Below are positions 53,315 to 64,000 of a stretch of 64,000 nucleotides of DNA, in pieces. Location: assembly GCF_019393635.1 (NCBI RefSeq), contig NC_057866.1:124743897-124807896 (forward strand). The letters run 5' to 3'. Below the pieces are notes generated by a model. It searched no databases. It was not told where the DNA came from and saw only the letters and a list, made by a program, of their open reading frames with translations. The position numbers were made by a program, and so were the translations under genes. The DNA comes from Dromiciops gliroides (taxonomy: Eukaryota > Chordata > Mammalia > Microbiotheria > Microbiotheriidae). Position 1 is the first letter of the stretch. Every line of letters begins with the position of its first letter.

Positions 53315-56300
53315 GTTAAAACTTTAAGACCAAGTGGTCAAGCAACCCTTGAGGAAAAAGAAAAAGAATGGTATTTCCCAGGTAACTACACACTCTGCAT
53401 TCTCTTGAGTACCACAGCTAACTCCAGTGAGGGAGGACAATAGGCAATTTACCTCACTTTGTGCTGGTAACAATAAAATAGGATCCTTTTACCGAGATAG
53501 TAGAGTCTGTTAGATCTGAACACTTTGATGAAGTGAATTTAATGTAGATTTTCCTTTTAACAAACTGATTAAAGGGATTTTTTTACCTAGACAAACTTAT
53601 TTACTAATTATTGTTGATCTAGTACCATTCCATGTCCAGTCTAATCAAGCTACTTGCCCTAAAATTGCTCCTTTAGCTCCTTAAGGAACATCACCACTTT
53701 CATCAATATCAAGATTGACTTTGAGAGTTCATAAATAAAAATCTTTCTTTCCTTTCTTTTATTTTCCCTCAGTGTTGGTCCTAGTTATTTAAATCAGGAG
53801 AGATTCTCAGAACAAACCATCCTTTGTTCTAGATGGAGGAAAAGAGTGCTGAAAAGGGTTTAACAAGAAGGAAAAGATACCTAGAATCTTTCCTGAGACA
53901 ATATGATATAGTAGAAACTCCCATTAAACTAGAAATTAGAAGACCTAGATCTACCTTAATTAACCATTTGACCTTGGGAAAGCCATCCTCTTTCAGCCTA
54001 GAATCAAACAAAATCTTTTAATTCATTTTCCCAAGCCCAATTGATGAATCCTCTCTATAATAGCCTCAAAAGATGTGGCCATCTATTTCTTAGCATAGTT
54101 CTTTTATATAGGCATTTAGTAAATGTTCATTGAATTGCATCTTTATTTTGTTAAACGGAATCCAGTTTCTGCTTAAACAGATCGCATGTAAAACAAGTGA
54201 CACAGAATCTCAATGTTTCAGAGATGAACACTTATGTGCCTTGTCCCTTTCTGCTGGATCATATGTGATCTGGCTCAGCATTGAAGAACTTGTGTTTTGG
54301 GATAATGCAGCAACTCTTTACTGGTCCCTGTTGATTTGCTTTGGCCAGCAAACCTTGGTTTGTTCATTGATCCCCATAAAAAGGGCTGTGCCAGATGACT
54401 GAGCCAGGAGTAGCTGTTCACTCAGGAGCTTTAAAGAGTAAGTAGCAAAGGTCTCTGCTCTCCCTCTCCTATCTATCAAGTGTATCCTTGAGTTCTCCCT
54501 CCAACTTTCATCATGGATGGGAAAAGCCGTCTCTCCCCTTCTCCCCTCTCCCAGAAATGGTGGGGATTTGCATCTGACAATGAGATAATGTGCTTATCTA
54601 AGTGAGTGTGAGCCTCTGCCTGCTCCTCAAAGTGCTTAGATCCCTTATGTTAATTTCTCTGAGTACAGGTGACTGAACAAGTTTCTTTCACAGGTGATCC
54701 TAAAATAGGTGTTCCTAACCTTAGCATCAACCTTATGAGTTTGAGAGGTTGGGAGCGATTGCTGAATTGGGATCTGAATGCTGGTTGTCTGATACCAGCT
54801 ACCATTGAAATGACCCAGCTTGCCAAAACATGCGAATCTTGAATTAGTTGCTCTCAAAGTGAAGATCTCTATATGAAATTTCTGTTCAACAGTCTCACCA
54901 AGTGTTTCATATTTTAATGTTTTAAGCATCACATTCTCAAGTGAGTATATATTAGGATTGATGAGTTACTCTACCATATCTTAAGTTTGTTTATGTGCAT
55001 TTATAAGCCTTTTGTATTTTAAACATTTTTTGTGATGGAGGAAATAAATACTCCCCCTATAAGTGTTATACTCTGTACATTGAGTACCTTTCTACCCTTG
55101 TTCATCCCTTTTGGAGACACCCTAGACATAAGACATTCCTAAACTTTGTTTCAGAGATTCTCCCTGGAGTTCTATTCTGGGATGAGGGCAAAATAAACCA
55201 GAGAGTAAGAAAAAAAAATCCTGACTCCTTCTTTGGGGTCAGGCTCCCCCAGGACATGAATCGAGTCTGCATGAATTCAGAGCAGAGACCCCCTCATAGG
55301 AGAGGGGGACCCTCCAGGGCTGTGGGTCTTGACATCAGATTCATGCTAGATGTCACAGGGTCAGACTAGATGACCTGCAAGACCCCTTCCAGCTCTAACA
55401 TTCTGTAACTTCCTGCTCCCTGACTCTTCTGGAGGTTGCATACCGAACAGACCTCATGATTTGAGGCAAATAGGCAGGGTTCCCAGGCGTAACAAGCCAC
55501 TGTCACCCCTTCCTCCTCCTGCCCAACAGAAAGGCATAGAAGAAAAAGGGACAGTCTGTCTTCTAGGGAAGTCCATTGCTGGCTTCCCTTGCCACTTAAG
55601 AGCTAAATACTGATTTGCTAATCTTGGGCATTTGATAGTGCACTTTCATTCACAAATTTCATACAAAAGTCTTTTGGGGGGAGCTTTCTTTCCTAGCTCA
55701 ATGGAGCAAACTGCCTCTTTTCCCACAAAATATACCAAGGGAAGTGACATTCACTGAAAAATTTGGATGAACTTTTTTTAAAAGAAGAAACCAGTGTGAA
55801 AACATCACAGAGGCTCGTTACTTGAGGCACCGGAGAAGAAAACTGCAGGAAATGGTAAATTCAGGACATAAAGGGCATCCTTTGCCTGCCTTATTATCTC
55901 ATTTTTCAGTGAAGCTGACGGGACAGCTGCCTGTTATTATAGGGCACACCAGGAAATGTTTAACTGCCAAATAGTAAAGAGCCAGTGAGGGATTAGCAAC
56001 CCTGTTCATGCCACACAAATAGAATTCTTGCACCTGGTAGTCATGCAGTTAGATTTATCGTCTTCATAGGGTATGTTACTTAAATCCCATTTACAAAGAA
56101 ACAAAAACAACAAAAAAAATGCCTTAATGTCATTGTGATTATGATAAGTATGAGTAACAGTTTTGCAGTTTTTAGTCTAGATTAAATTAATTGGTGGTGG
56201 TTTTCATTTAATTGCACTAATCTTTTATTTGGTTTATAGCATGTGGTAAATTTAGTATTCCATGTCACAAATGGAAAGTGTTCTTTAAAATGATAGATCC

Positions 56301-57415
56301 ATAACAGTTTAATCCTGCTGAAGGCTGCTGTCATTAAGGATGTTATGTAACAATAGGAATCCCTTCTACAAGGTGGCAGATAACTCAACTCAGTTTCAAA
56401 GAAGGTAAATGTTTCTTTCCCAGCTGCATTTCACAATACCCTGGCAAACTGAATAGTCAGTAGTAGAAATAATGAGTCCAACTCTCTTCAGGGCCCTCCC
56501 CATCCCTTAGTTTCCTGTACTCAGTAGTGGCCTGAAATACCCTAAGTGGCATCCTCGGCCTCTCAAAGATTGAATGTACTTCCCTTAGTGCCAAGAAGCT
56601 ATGAAAATCACTATGGTATTAAAACATAATTAGTAACTATATGTGGTTGGTGGTGTTTGTTTTTACTGCAAGCAGAATTAACTCAAAATTGGTGTATCTA
56701 CATTGTGGATGACTGGTAACAAATCTTTAGGCTCCCTCTACCCATATTTTGCATCTCAGCTACTTCGAATCACCAACAACCTGTCTCCAAACCATATAAA
56801 CTAATTTTAAATATTATTCATCATTAGGAAATGAAATCTAACCCCAAAATAATCTTATGATGCTATCCAAAACCAGAAATAATGAATGATATTTGGATTT
56901 TCTATACTATCATCAAAATGTATCTCCCTGAGATGCCTCCTCTTCTTTAAAATAGGGGGAAGGGTCTCTTCCAGCTCTACACCCGAAGGTTTTCTAATTC
57001 TATTTCCAATGGTATTAGAATTGATATCTACATATCATAAAGGCTTGAATCTGCTCTTCCTGGTTCTGGTAGATCATGTGGGTGCTTGCCTCAGCAAATT
57101 TCCAGCCATGGAAGGCTACTCAAGGCTACAGGGCTCACTCTCTGAGATGATGAAGAGCCTCTTTATTGGCTGCTGAGCCAGAGAAACTTCTGGTTCCTCC
57201 TTTGAAAGGTATGATGAGTTAACTTCTGAATGGAGTCCTTTTGGCTGCAAGTCTTCAGGTGGTATCATGTTACTGGGTGGGGGAGGTGGAGTAGGGAAAG
57301 TTAGGTCACTCTTTACCCCAGTATTATGGTGACCATGATACCGCTCCAAAGTGAAGCATGGACTCAACCAAATGGACTTGCTTCAGGGTCCTGGGACATC
57401 TTTGCCCCTTCTGTC
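53315..57415. other. Long repeat-poor interval, candidate regulatory DNA
   Basis: Apart from a MIR-like remnant (about 53915-54005) and a T-rich stretch I recognise no transposon in 4 kb, unusual for this window. 55790-56400 looks most constrained: compact motifs such as CTGACGGGACAGCTGCC, TTAATTGGTGGTGGTTTTCATTTAATTGCAC and no simple repeats. No splice-bounded exon was identified. Conservation is inferred from absence of repeats only. Confidence 0.35.
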
Positions 57416-57776
57416 AAGTCAGTAAGCATGTATTAAGTACCTACTGTGTGCCAGGCATTATAATAAAACTGGGGATATGAAGAAAGGCAAAAATAGTTCC
57501 TGACCTCAAGGAGTTCCCATTCTCGTGGAGGAGACAACATGCAAACAAGTATGTACTAACAAGACATATACAAGATAGGTTGGAGATAATCCCAGAGGGA
57601 AAGCACTAATGTTAAGGGAGACTAGGAAAGATTTTCTCAAAGAAGGTGAGATTTTAGCTAAGATATAAAGGAAATCAGGGAAACTAGGAGGCAGAGGAAA
57701 GGAGGAAGAATATTCCAGACATTAGTGATAGCCTATGAAAATAATTTTCCAGATAGCCAGTGAAAAGGCAATGTCA

Positions 57777-57930
57777 GGGCAGCTAGGTGGTGTAGTGGAT
57801 AGAGCACTGGCCCTGGATTCAGGACCTGAGTTCAAATCCGGCCTCGGACACTTAACACTTACTAGCTGTGTGACCCTGGGCAAGTCACTTAACCCCAATT
57901 GCCTCACAAAAAAAAAAAAAGGAAAAAAAG
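57777..57930 (+). mobile_element. tRNA-derived SINE
   Basis: TSD AGGCAATGTC (57766-57775 and 57931-57940). Confidence 0.92.
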
Positions 57931-57984
57931 AGGCAATGTCACTGGACTGTAGAGTAAATGGAGGGGCAAAGTATAGGTAGAAAG

Positions 57985-58147
57985 GTTTGTTGTTGTTCAA
58001 TCATTTCAGTCATGTCTGACTCTTCCTGACCCCATGGCAAAGATACTGAAGTAGTTTGCCATTTCCTTCTCCAGCTCATTTTATAGATGAGGAAACAGGG
58101 TTAAGTGACTTGCTCAGAGTCACACAGCTAGTGTCTAGGGTTGGATT
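57985..58147 (-). mobile_element. RTE/BovB-tailed SINE, 5'-truncated
   Basis: TTTGTTGTTGTTCAATCATT TCAGTCATG, GATACTGAAGTAGTTTGCCA, CTTCTCCAGCTCATTTTATA, CACACAGCTAGTGTC. The tRNA head is missing. Confidence 0.87.
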
Positions 58148-58581
58148 TTTTATATATGATTTTGGAGTTAATAGGGAGTCCCTGAAGTTTATTGGATGAT
58201 GACAAGTCAGACCTTGTCTTCAGCAAGATTACTTTGATAGCTGAGATGGACATAAATAAGGGCCTGTTATAGATAAGTCTAGGCTTCAAAGTGACCTTGT
58301 ATACTTCAAAGGTCTAGAGGTCTGTTAGTATAGTGGTGGCAGCATCTACTGCAACAGCAGTGGTATCGTTCTTGTCTGGAGGGGCTGGTTGCAGATGTGG
58401 CAGATACAGGGTCATTTGACTGTGGAAGCAACTGAGTGATGGTATAGACCTGAAGGGAAATGTAAATGCAATACTGCAATAAGACCACCAACTGCTTTAT
58501 GTTCAATTAAGTTTGTGTCACCCCACACCCAGAAGAAAAATCAGTAGTTAAGTTTCTAAATGCTGTTCCATTAATGTGTGC

Positions 58582-58979
58582 TTATGAGCTTCTTTATGTT
58601 TAGCATTTCTTCTGTGTGTAGGAATATAATACCTGTCCCATACCAGATTCATATTATACATTGAGTGCTCTGCCTTACTTCCTCCCATTTTAAGGAATAC
58701 TTAGATTTATGTGCCACCATCTAATTTGTTATAATTAAAATAATCCTCTGGGAGTCATGAAGAGGGCTTAATGACCTGAAAATTAAAGGGGAAGCCTAAT
58801 CCACCTAAGGAAAGGCAGCCTTTCCCAGGTCAACTTAGCACAACCACATGCCTAGCTTTGAGACATCTGAGCTGGGCACACAAGTGCTAGGGAACTATAT
58901 CACTCCCCAGTCTGGACCTAGGCATGTGGTCAGACTGAGTTCAGTCCTGGGGTATCCTAACTACAAGTAAGGGGATTAT
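58582..58979 (+). repeat. 400-bp direct repeat, copy 1
   Basis: Matches 61020-61422 at roughly 95% over its length, same orientation, with one extra ATGAGAAA-type insertion in copy 2. Begins TTATGAGCTTCTTTATG, ends AAGGGGATTAT. Contains an inverted repeat ACCACATGCCTAG (58843-58855) / CTAGGCATGTGGT (58918-58930). Confidence 0.92.
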
Positions 58980-61019
58980 CAAATTACAGGCATATTTTTT
59001 CACTGCCAGTCTCATACTTGAAGTGCTGCTCCTCATTTAGAAGGCCCTGTTACTGCTACACTTTGAAAGTCCACGCTGCTGTTGTACTCTGCTAGAATCA
59101 CCTTCAGGAATTTGGGTTTACTTCCACACCATGATCAGTCATCAGAAGAAAGTACACAAATCATTCGAATAACGAAGGAGGCATACTTTATATTTATACA
59201 CAAATTTTGCACAAAAAAAAAAGAGAAAAAGATGGGGCCATCATGTCTTGTTGGGGGATAAAAGAATGGTTCCCGAAGGAAGTGGCAAACCATGAGAAGT
59301 AAAAGAATGAGCCTATGCCTCATCCAAAAAGTGGGAACAAGATGAGTGATTGGCTAGTGTTTTTATATGACTCCTTTATTTACTGAAAATTCTATTTAAG
59401 TAGGAAAGAAATATGGTACTCTGTTCAATAGCAATCAGGCAATACAAAAACCAATATCCTGAGAAGGCTTAATGGTGAGTCCACATAAGCACTGGAGATT
59501 CTGACTCCCACTCTTAGGAGAGCAAAGCTATAACCCACTCCAGAGTTCTCGGGGGCAGCCCTGAGGGCAGAGGGATTCTCTAATGCCATTCAATTGAGCC
59601 TTCCTCAGTAAGCTTCCCTCCAAGATGGAATTGTTGAGGATCATTTTAGTCAGCCAGCCTTAAGTACCTTTTAGAAAGAGGTGTATACTAAGGTACACAT
59701 TACACCATTTGGTATAAAACCTCTCCCCAAACACTTGTTTCACACTATTCCACAAGTATATACAGAATCCAGGGGGAAGTGGGTACAAACTTAGCAAACA
59801 TATGGCAAAATAGTATCTCACAGCTCTTGGTTGTGGGAGTCCTCCCATTGATGGAATGCTCAAGAAGTTTCTCTTGTATGCTATAATTTCTTTGCTATTC
59901 TCCTTTTGGAGCAGGGAATCTATGTCTATTCTGTTCTGATCAAATGAGATAATATTTGTAAAGTGCTTAGCATAGTGACTGGTCCACGGTAGGTGCTATA
60001 TAAATGCTTATTTCCTTCCCTCTCATCCCCACAGCCCCCAGTGAAGACACTGCTGTCAGCAGTAGAATCTAGAGATGTGGCCAAGACACCAAAGGGAAGA
60101 TGAAAAGTCCAATATATCCCAGGCCCTTTGAAGCTCACAAGGTCCTGCTCCTATCAAAGAGGGGATAAGGGTTGGGGGGGGAGGGAGGCGAAGAAGGATT
60201 GACTAAGACCAAGACCCAAAGCAAGGGTTCTTCTTCCCTCCCAAGCAGTTCCTCCTTTGGGTGTACTGGAAAGACACAATTGCTCCAATTTCCTTCCATT
60301 CCAGATAACTTGATGCTGTTATACAGGACCCAGAGGATATATTGAAATCCCCCAGTCAGTTGGAATAAACTTCTTGTCTGGCATCATCAAACCTCATCAA
60401 ATGACTTTCAAAGATCTAATGCCTACAATTAAATTCATTGATTTTATCACTTCAAGTGAAGTGGGGTGAAGTGATTCAATATGTATGAATCGACCATACC
60501 TTTCCAGGTATTTCAGTGAGACCAGTTTTACCACAATGGGTCAAGGTTTCCATTTGTTAAGTCATAGACAGGAACAATTATACTGACAACACAAAGAATT
60601 TGGTTCAGAGAGACTTCCACAAAAAGTGACAAGGGAAACTACTGTTAAACCTTCAGAAATGCTAGCACAACCAAAGACATCAGTATGATAGGTGGTTTTT
60701 GTAGCCCTCAGAGAAGTTGTTCTTCCTTAGATTTAGAAGTCTGTCTCTCCTTACCATGAGAAGAAGTCAGCCCCAAGCAGCAAGGAAAAGTACATTCCTC
60801 TGAATTCAAAACATCACTTGTAAAATGGAATTTTACAAGCAATTTGTATTTTGTAACGTCGCCGAGCTCTGTGGATACTCCAACTGGGGAAAATAAGCAA
60901 ACCCTTTGTCGTTTTAATCAGTTGTTATGAACATTTCAGCAAAAATCAAAGAAGAAACTTCAGTATTGATTTTCAGGTGTCCTTCTTCTTCTCCCACCAT
61001 GGGGAATTTACACAAGTAA
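58980..61019. other. 2-kb interior between the direct repeats
   Basis: Contains a MIR-type tail (59935-60020: AAATGAGATAATATTTGTAA AGTGCTTAGC, ATATAAATGCTTATTTCC). Otherwise no gene, no RT or transposase motif and no primer-binding site next to either repeat. Confidence 0.5.
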
Positions 61020-61422
61020 TTATGAGCTTCTTTATGTTTAGCATTTCTTCTGTATGTAAGAATATAATACCTGTCCCATACCAGATTCTTATTATAGATT
61101 GAGTGCTCTGCCTTACTTCCTCCCATTTTAAGAAATCCTTAGATTTATGTGCCACCATCTAATTTGTTATAATTAAAATAATCCTCTGGGAGTCATGAAG
61201 AGGGCTTAATGACCTGAAAATTATGAGAAAGGGGAAGCCTAATCCACCTAAGGAAAGGCAGCCTTTCCCAGGTCAACTCAGCACAACCACATGCTTAGCT
61301 TTGAGACAGCTGAGCTGGGCACACAAGTGCTGGGGAACTATGTCACTCCCCAGTCTGGACCTAGGCATGTGGTCAGACTGAGTTCAGTCCTGGAATATCC
61401 TAACTACAAGTAAGGGGATTAT
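61020..61422 (+). repeat. 400-bp direct repeat, copy 2
   Basis: Second copy of 58582-58979. Its hairpin arms are ACCACATGCTTAG (61286-61298) and CTAGGCATGTGGT (61361-61373). Confidence 0.92.
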
Positions 61423-61644
61423 TAATTTTTCTCAATGGAAAGAGAACACCACTCAGGTCATATGTCTGCTAGTAGCAGTGACGTGGTCAATAACAACAGC
61501 CTTAAATGACCTGTCCGGCTGTGTTTGCCATCAATCTCTAAATCTCCTCACATATGTGAAGACTATATTATATGACTTCAAAAGTCTTAGAATTGAAGAG
61601 TCACTCACCATACACTAAGCTTTTAAGTGATTTCAAACTTACCA

Positions 61645-61906
61645 GCTGTGACAGCTAGGTGGAACAGTGCATTGAGTGCCAGGCCTGGAATCAGGAAGAC
61701 TCATCTTCCTGAGTTCAAATCCGACCAAAGACACATATAAGCTGTGTGATCCTGGACAAGTCATTTAACCCTATTTGCCTCAGTTTCCTTATCTGTAAAA
61801 TGATTTAGAGAAGGAAATGGAAAACAATTTCAGTATCTTTGACAAGAAAACCCCAAATGGGGTCACAAAGAGTTGGACATGACTGAAAATGACTGCACGA
61901 CAACAA
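61645..61906 (+). mobile_element. RTE/BovB-tailed SINE
   Basis: GACAGCTAGGTGGAACAGTG, GAAGACTCATCTTCCTGAGT, AAAACCCCAAATGGGGTCAC AAAGAGTTGGACATGACTGA; the head is well preserved. Confidence 0.9.
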
Positions 61907-61911
61907 AAAAT

Positions 61912-62115
61912 GCAGGTTACCTACTGCATCCTGGGCTATTGACAGTTGTCTTGATTTTTGTCTTGCCACTGAACTTTAATGACTGTGGAGGAGAGAGTGA
62001 GGCTAAGGATTTTGAGTGGCTCTGCCTCACTTAAATCCAATTCAGAATAAGTCAAAATATCACCCTTATGATGTTATTGGTCCTCTTTGAGAACGAAGGA
62101 TGAACAGCAACAATC
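61912..62115 (+). repeat. LINE-type 3' tail (shared tail family)
   Basis: ACTGCATCCTGGGCTATTGA, TTGATTTTTGTCTTGCCACT, TTAAATCCAATTCAGAATAA, GATGTTATTGGTCCTCTTTG AGAACGAAGGATGAACAGCAACAA. Confidence 0.75.
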
Positions 62116-62163
62116 TACATCTCTATCTATATCTACATATGTACGGATCGATACCTCTATCTT

Positions 62164-62430
62164 GGGGGCAGCTAGATGGTGTAATGTATAGAGCGCTAGG
62201 CAAGTGCTAGTCAAGAAGACCTGAATTCAAATCCAGCCTCACTTACTAGCTGTGTGACCTTGGGCAATTCAATTAATCCTTGTTTGCCAGTTTCCTCACG
62301 TGTAGAATAAGGGTAATTATAGTACCTAACACACAGGGTTGTGAGGATCAAATGAAACAGTAATTGTAAAGCACTTAGCTTAGTGCCTGGCACATAGTGA
62401 GAGCTATGTAAGTGTTAGCTATTGTTATCT
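62164..62430 (+). mobile_element. SINE with L2-type tail (CORE-SINE/MIR-like)
   Basis: Starts with the same tRNA head (GGGGGCAGCTAGATGGTG), then CAGTTTCCTCACGTGTAGAA, GTTGTGAGGATCAAATGAAA and the L2-type end TTAGTGCCTGGCACATAGTG..TGTTAGCTATTGTTAT. Confidence 0.85.
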
Positions 62431-62799
62431 CTATCTACATCTATGGGGTCACTGTCCAAATGGCTTGGCTAAAGTGTAGCAGGAATAACTGTCTTATCTG
62501 GGGTCTGGTCCCCCTTTCTCTAAGACAGACTGAAATTTCTTCCTTTGTGGGGAACAGTAAGAGGACCATGATTGGGCTTTTGCTCTTTCCTTGTCTATCT
62601 CCAAGAGTCTTCCTTTGTAACAAATATTATAAAAGGAAAGGAGAAAAAAGGCACTTCAGTCAAACTAACAATCACATTGACAATATTTACAATATTTCAT
62701 ATGTCTATTCCCCCACCTATGCAATGAAGGAAGGAAAGTACATTTTTCCAACTCTTCTGTTAATCTTTCACTCTTTTTTTTTTTAAATTAGCGGACTCT

Positions 62800-62950
62800 G
62801 TTCTTCATCCTTCCCCAATATATAATTTTTATTTCTCCCCAATTACATGTTAAAACCATATTTTAACATTTGGTTTCTGTTTGTTTTTAGTTTTGAGTGC
62901 CAAATTCTATCCCTTCCTCCTTCACTCCCCTCCCACCTCCCTAATTCTTC
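62800..62950 (-). mobile_element. L1 3' end
   Basis: TCCCCAATTACATGTTAAAA, TTTTGAGTGCCAAATTCTAT, CCTTCCTCCTTCACTCCCCT: reverse L1 terminus. Confidence 0.8.
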
Positions 62951-62974
62951 ATTTAATTGATTTTTATTTTGTTT

Positions 62975-63117
62975 TGTTTTTTTGCAGGGCAATGAGGGTT
63001 GAGTGACTTGCCCAGGGTCACACAGCTAGTGTCAAGTGTCTGAGGCCGAATTTGAACTCAGGTCCTCCTGAATCCAGGGCTGGTGCTTTATCCACTGTGC
63101 CACCCAGCTGCCCCCCT
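62975..63117 (-). mobile_element. tRNA-derived SINE
   Basis: TTTGCAGGGCAATGAGGGTT to GCCACCCAGCTGCCCCCC; flanks TTCA / TTCACTTAA unclear as a TSD. Confidence 0.9.
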
Positions 63118-63384
63118 TCACTTAACCCTTAGTTAACTAATACCTACAAATATTGAATTATAATAGACTTGCTCTGAGCACCCAGTAGGGTGCCGCTTTG
63201 CCCTTGCCTGTTTAGGGTTCCCACCCAACAGGGGCCCTGATCTCCTCAAGGCATGCTGTAGTGCATATAAACATAAAAAAAGGTGCTTGCTTCTTGGGTC
63301 CTTCTTACACATAAAAAACAATGCATGGCTAGCCTAAAATAGGTCGTCTGAATCCTCTGAAGAGGCATGCTGCCGCTGCTGCTG

Positions 63385-63600
63385 CTCTACCTTCTACACA
63401 CAGCCTTGCCTGATCTTCTCAACTGCTGGTGCCTTTGCTCCCCAGCTACCTTGTGTGTATTTCCCTGTGTGTATGTATGTATGTACATGCTGTCTCCCCA
63501 ATACAGTGTAAGCTCTGCAAGAGCTAGTATTTCACTTTCTCTTTGTATCCCCAAGATGGAGCACAGTGCCACATGATGGGTGCTTTACAAATGTTTGATG
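63385..63600 (+). repeat. L2-like 3' end
   Basis: CAGTGTAAGCTCTGCAAGAG, GTATCCCCAAGATGGAGCAC AGTGCC, GGGTGCTTTACAAATGTTTG. Confidence 0.65.
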
Positions 63601-63604
63601 ATGT

Positions 63605-63900
63605 ATTGATGGCTGGTACTGCTGATAGTGATGACTGCACAGAGATTCAAAAACTACCTCTCATCCCCTTGGAGCCAGCCTCCTTCAGGGGAGACTTCTA
63701 CTAGAATCCTGAAATTGGTCATCTTAAGAGGCATCTACCTTGAGCCCACATGAAAGAAATTGCAAACCTTAACTATTTATACTTTGGCTTGTATGGATTT
63801 GATGACATCATCAATATGGGTATTCCATCCAATGGCACTGATCTTGTCCCCATTTGCCGTTTCTTCCTGAATGACCCTTGCCCACAACTTCTCCAAAGGC
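63605..63900. other. Unrecognised DNA
   Basis: No family or exon recognised. Confidence 0.35.
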
Positions 63901-63904
63901 ACTA

Positions 63905-64000
63905 TATAAAGATACTACTATGATGGTGTCTCTCCTCTGACACATACTGGCTGTGTGACCTTGGGCAAGTCACTTAATCTCTCAAGGTCCTTGGCAATTC
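63905..64000 (+). repeat. MIR-like SINE, cut by the window edge
   Basis: CTGACACATACTGGCTGTGT GACCTTGGGCAAGTCACTTA ATCTCTC. Confidence 0.75.

Larger units (their letters stand above)
57421..58260 (+). repeat. Ancient interspersed repeat split by two SINEs
   Basis: 57421-57776 (TAAGTACCTACTGTGTGCCA, ACTGGGGATATGAAGAAAGG, CAAGGAGTTCCCATTCTCG, GGAATATTCCAGACATTAG-like), 57941-57980 (CACTGGACTGTAGAGTAAAT) and 58150-58260 (GAGTTAATAGGGAGTCCCTG, GATTACTTTGATAGCTGAGA) follow the order of one known old mammalian/marsupial repeat; exact family uncertain. Confidence 0.6.

Noticed and set aside
54130-54402. 90-codon frame in repeat-poor DNA, a possible exon
   Set aside because: No recognisable domain, no clear splice sites bounding it, and length is within chance expectation.
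58582-61422. Intact LTR retrotransposon
   Set aside because: No TG..CA ends, no primer-binding-like or polypurine segment beside the repeats and no retroviral motif inside.

Overview
This window is nuclear DNA from a marsupial. The sign is a tRNA-derived SINE of about 145 bp (head GGGGCAGCTAGGTGGCGCAG, B-box-like GAGTTCAAATCC, end CAAGTCACTTAACCCC plus an A-rich tail). It occurs about 30 times, with marsupial-type L1, an RTE/BovB-tailed SINE, MIR/L2-tailed SINEs and L3/CR1-like LINE remnants. No host protein-coding exon, tRNA, rRNA or snRNA gene was recognised. The window reads as intergenic or intronic DNA in which repeats record layers of insertion. The exact species cannot be named from this sequence.

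Layout. 1-8 kb: a purine microsatellite, an L1 3' end, MIR-like SINEs, a palindromic mariner-type MITE (2711-2820), a short L1 insertion with clear target-site duplications (TSDs), and a long TTTC/TC microsatellite. 8-13 kb: a nearly open processed copy of ribosomal protein S13 mRNA, an AAGAG microsatellite, an L3/CR1-like LINE, a hAT-type MITE with an 8-bp TSD, and L2-like sequence. 13-28 kb: SINEs in mostly unrecognised DNA, including a local duplication (20.1 and 21.9 kb) in which one copy preserves the empty site of a SINE.

28-43 kb is the densest part. It holds a solo LTR inside a SINE, nested L1s in both orientations, and an LTR-like block split by a SINE, a 3-kb HAL1-like L1 derivative and a second SINE, all at the same short target AAAATCAATGTA. 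An L1 with SINEs at its left side and in its right TSD follows, then a hAT MITE split by SINEs, and more serial insertions. The HAL1-like element keeps an open L1 ORF1 of 255 codons and is the only long clearly protein-like reading frame besides RPS13.

43-64 kb is less repeat-rich. It contains L2/MIR remnants, a minus-strand LINE fragment ending in a zinc-finger-like motif (51.5-52.3 kb) whose 3' tail also ends three other elements, long stretches with no recognisable repeat (47.4-49.0 and 53.3-57.4 kb) that are candidates for regulatory DNA, and a 400-bp direct repeat (58.6 and 61.0 kb) carrying an internal hairpin.

The features do not act as a pathway. They are parasites and hosts of each other: L1 supplied the machinery for the A-tailed SINEs and the RPS13 retrocopy, while RTE-, L2- and another LINE-type tails are shared between SINEs and LINEs. 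I saw no convincing new functional system. The most informative signals are serial target-site reuse, tail sharing, and the terminally repeated 2.8-kb block. Family names are from memory of consensus sequences; no database search was run.
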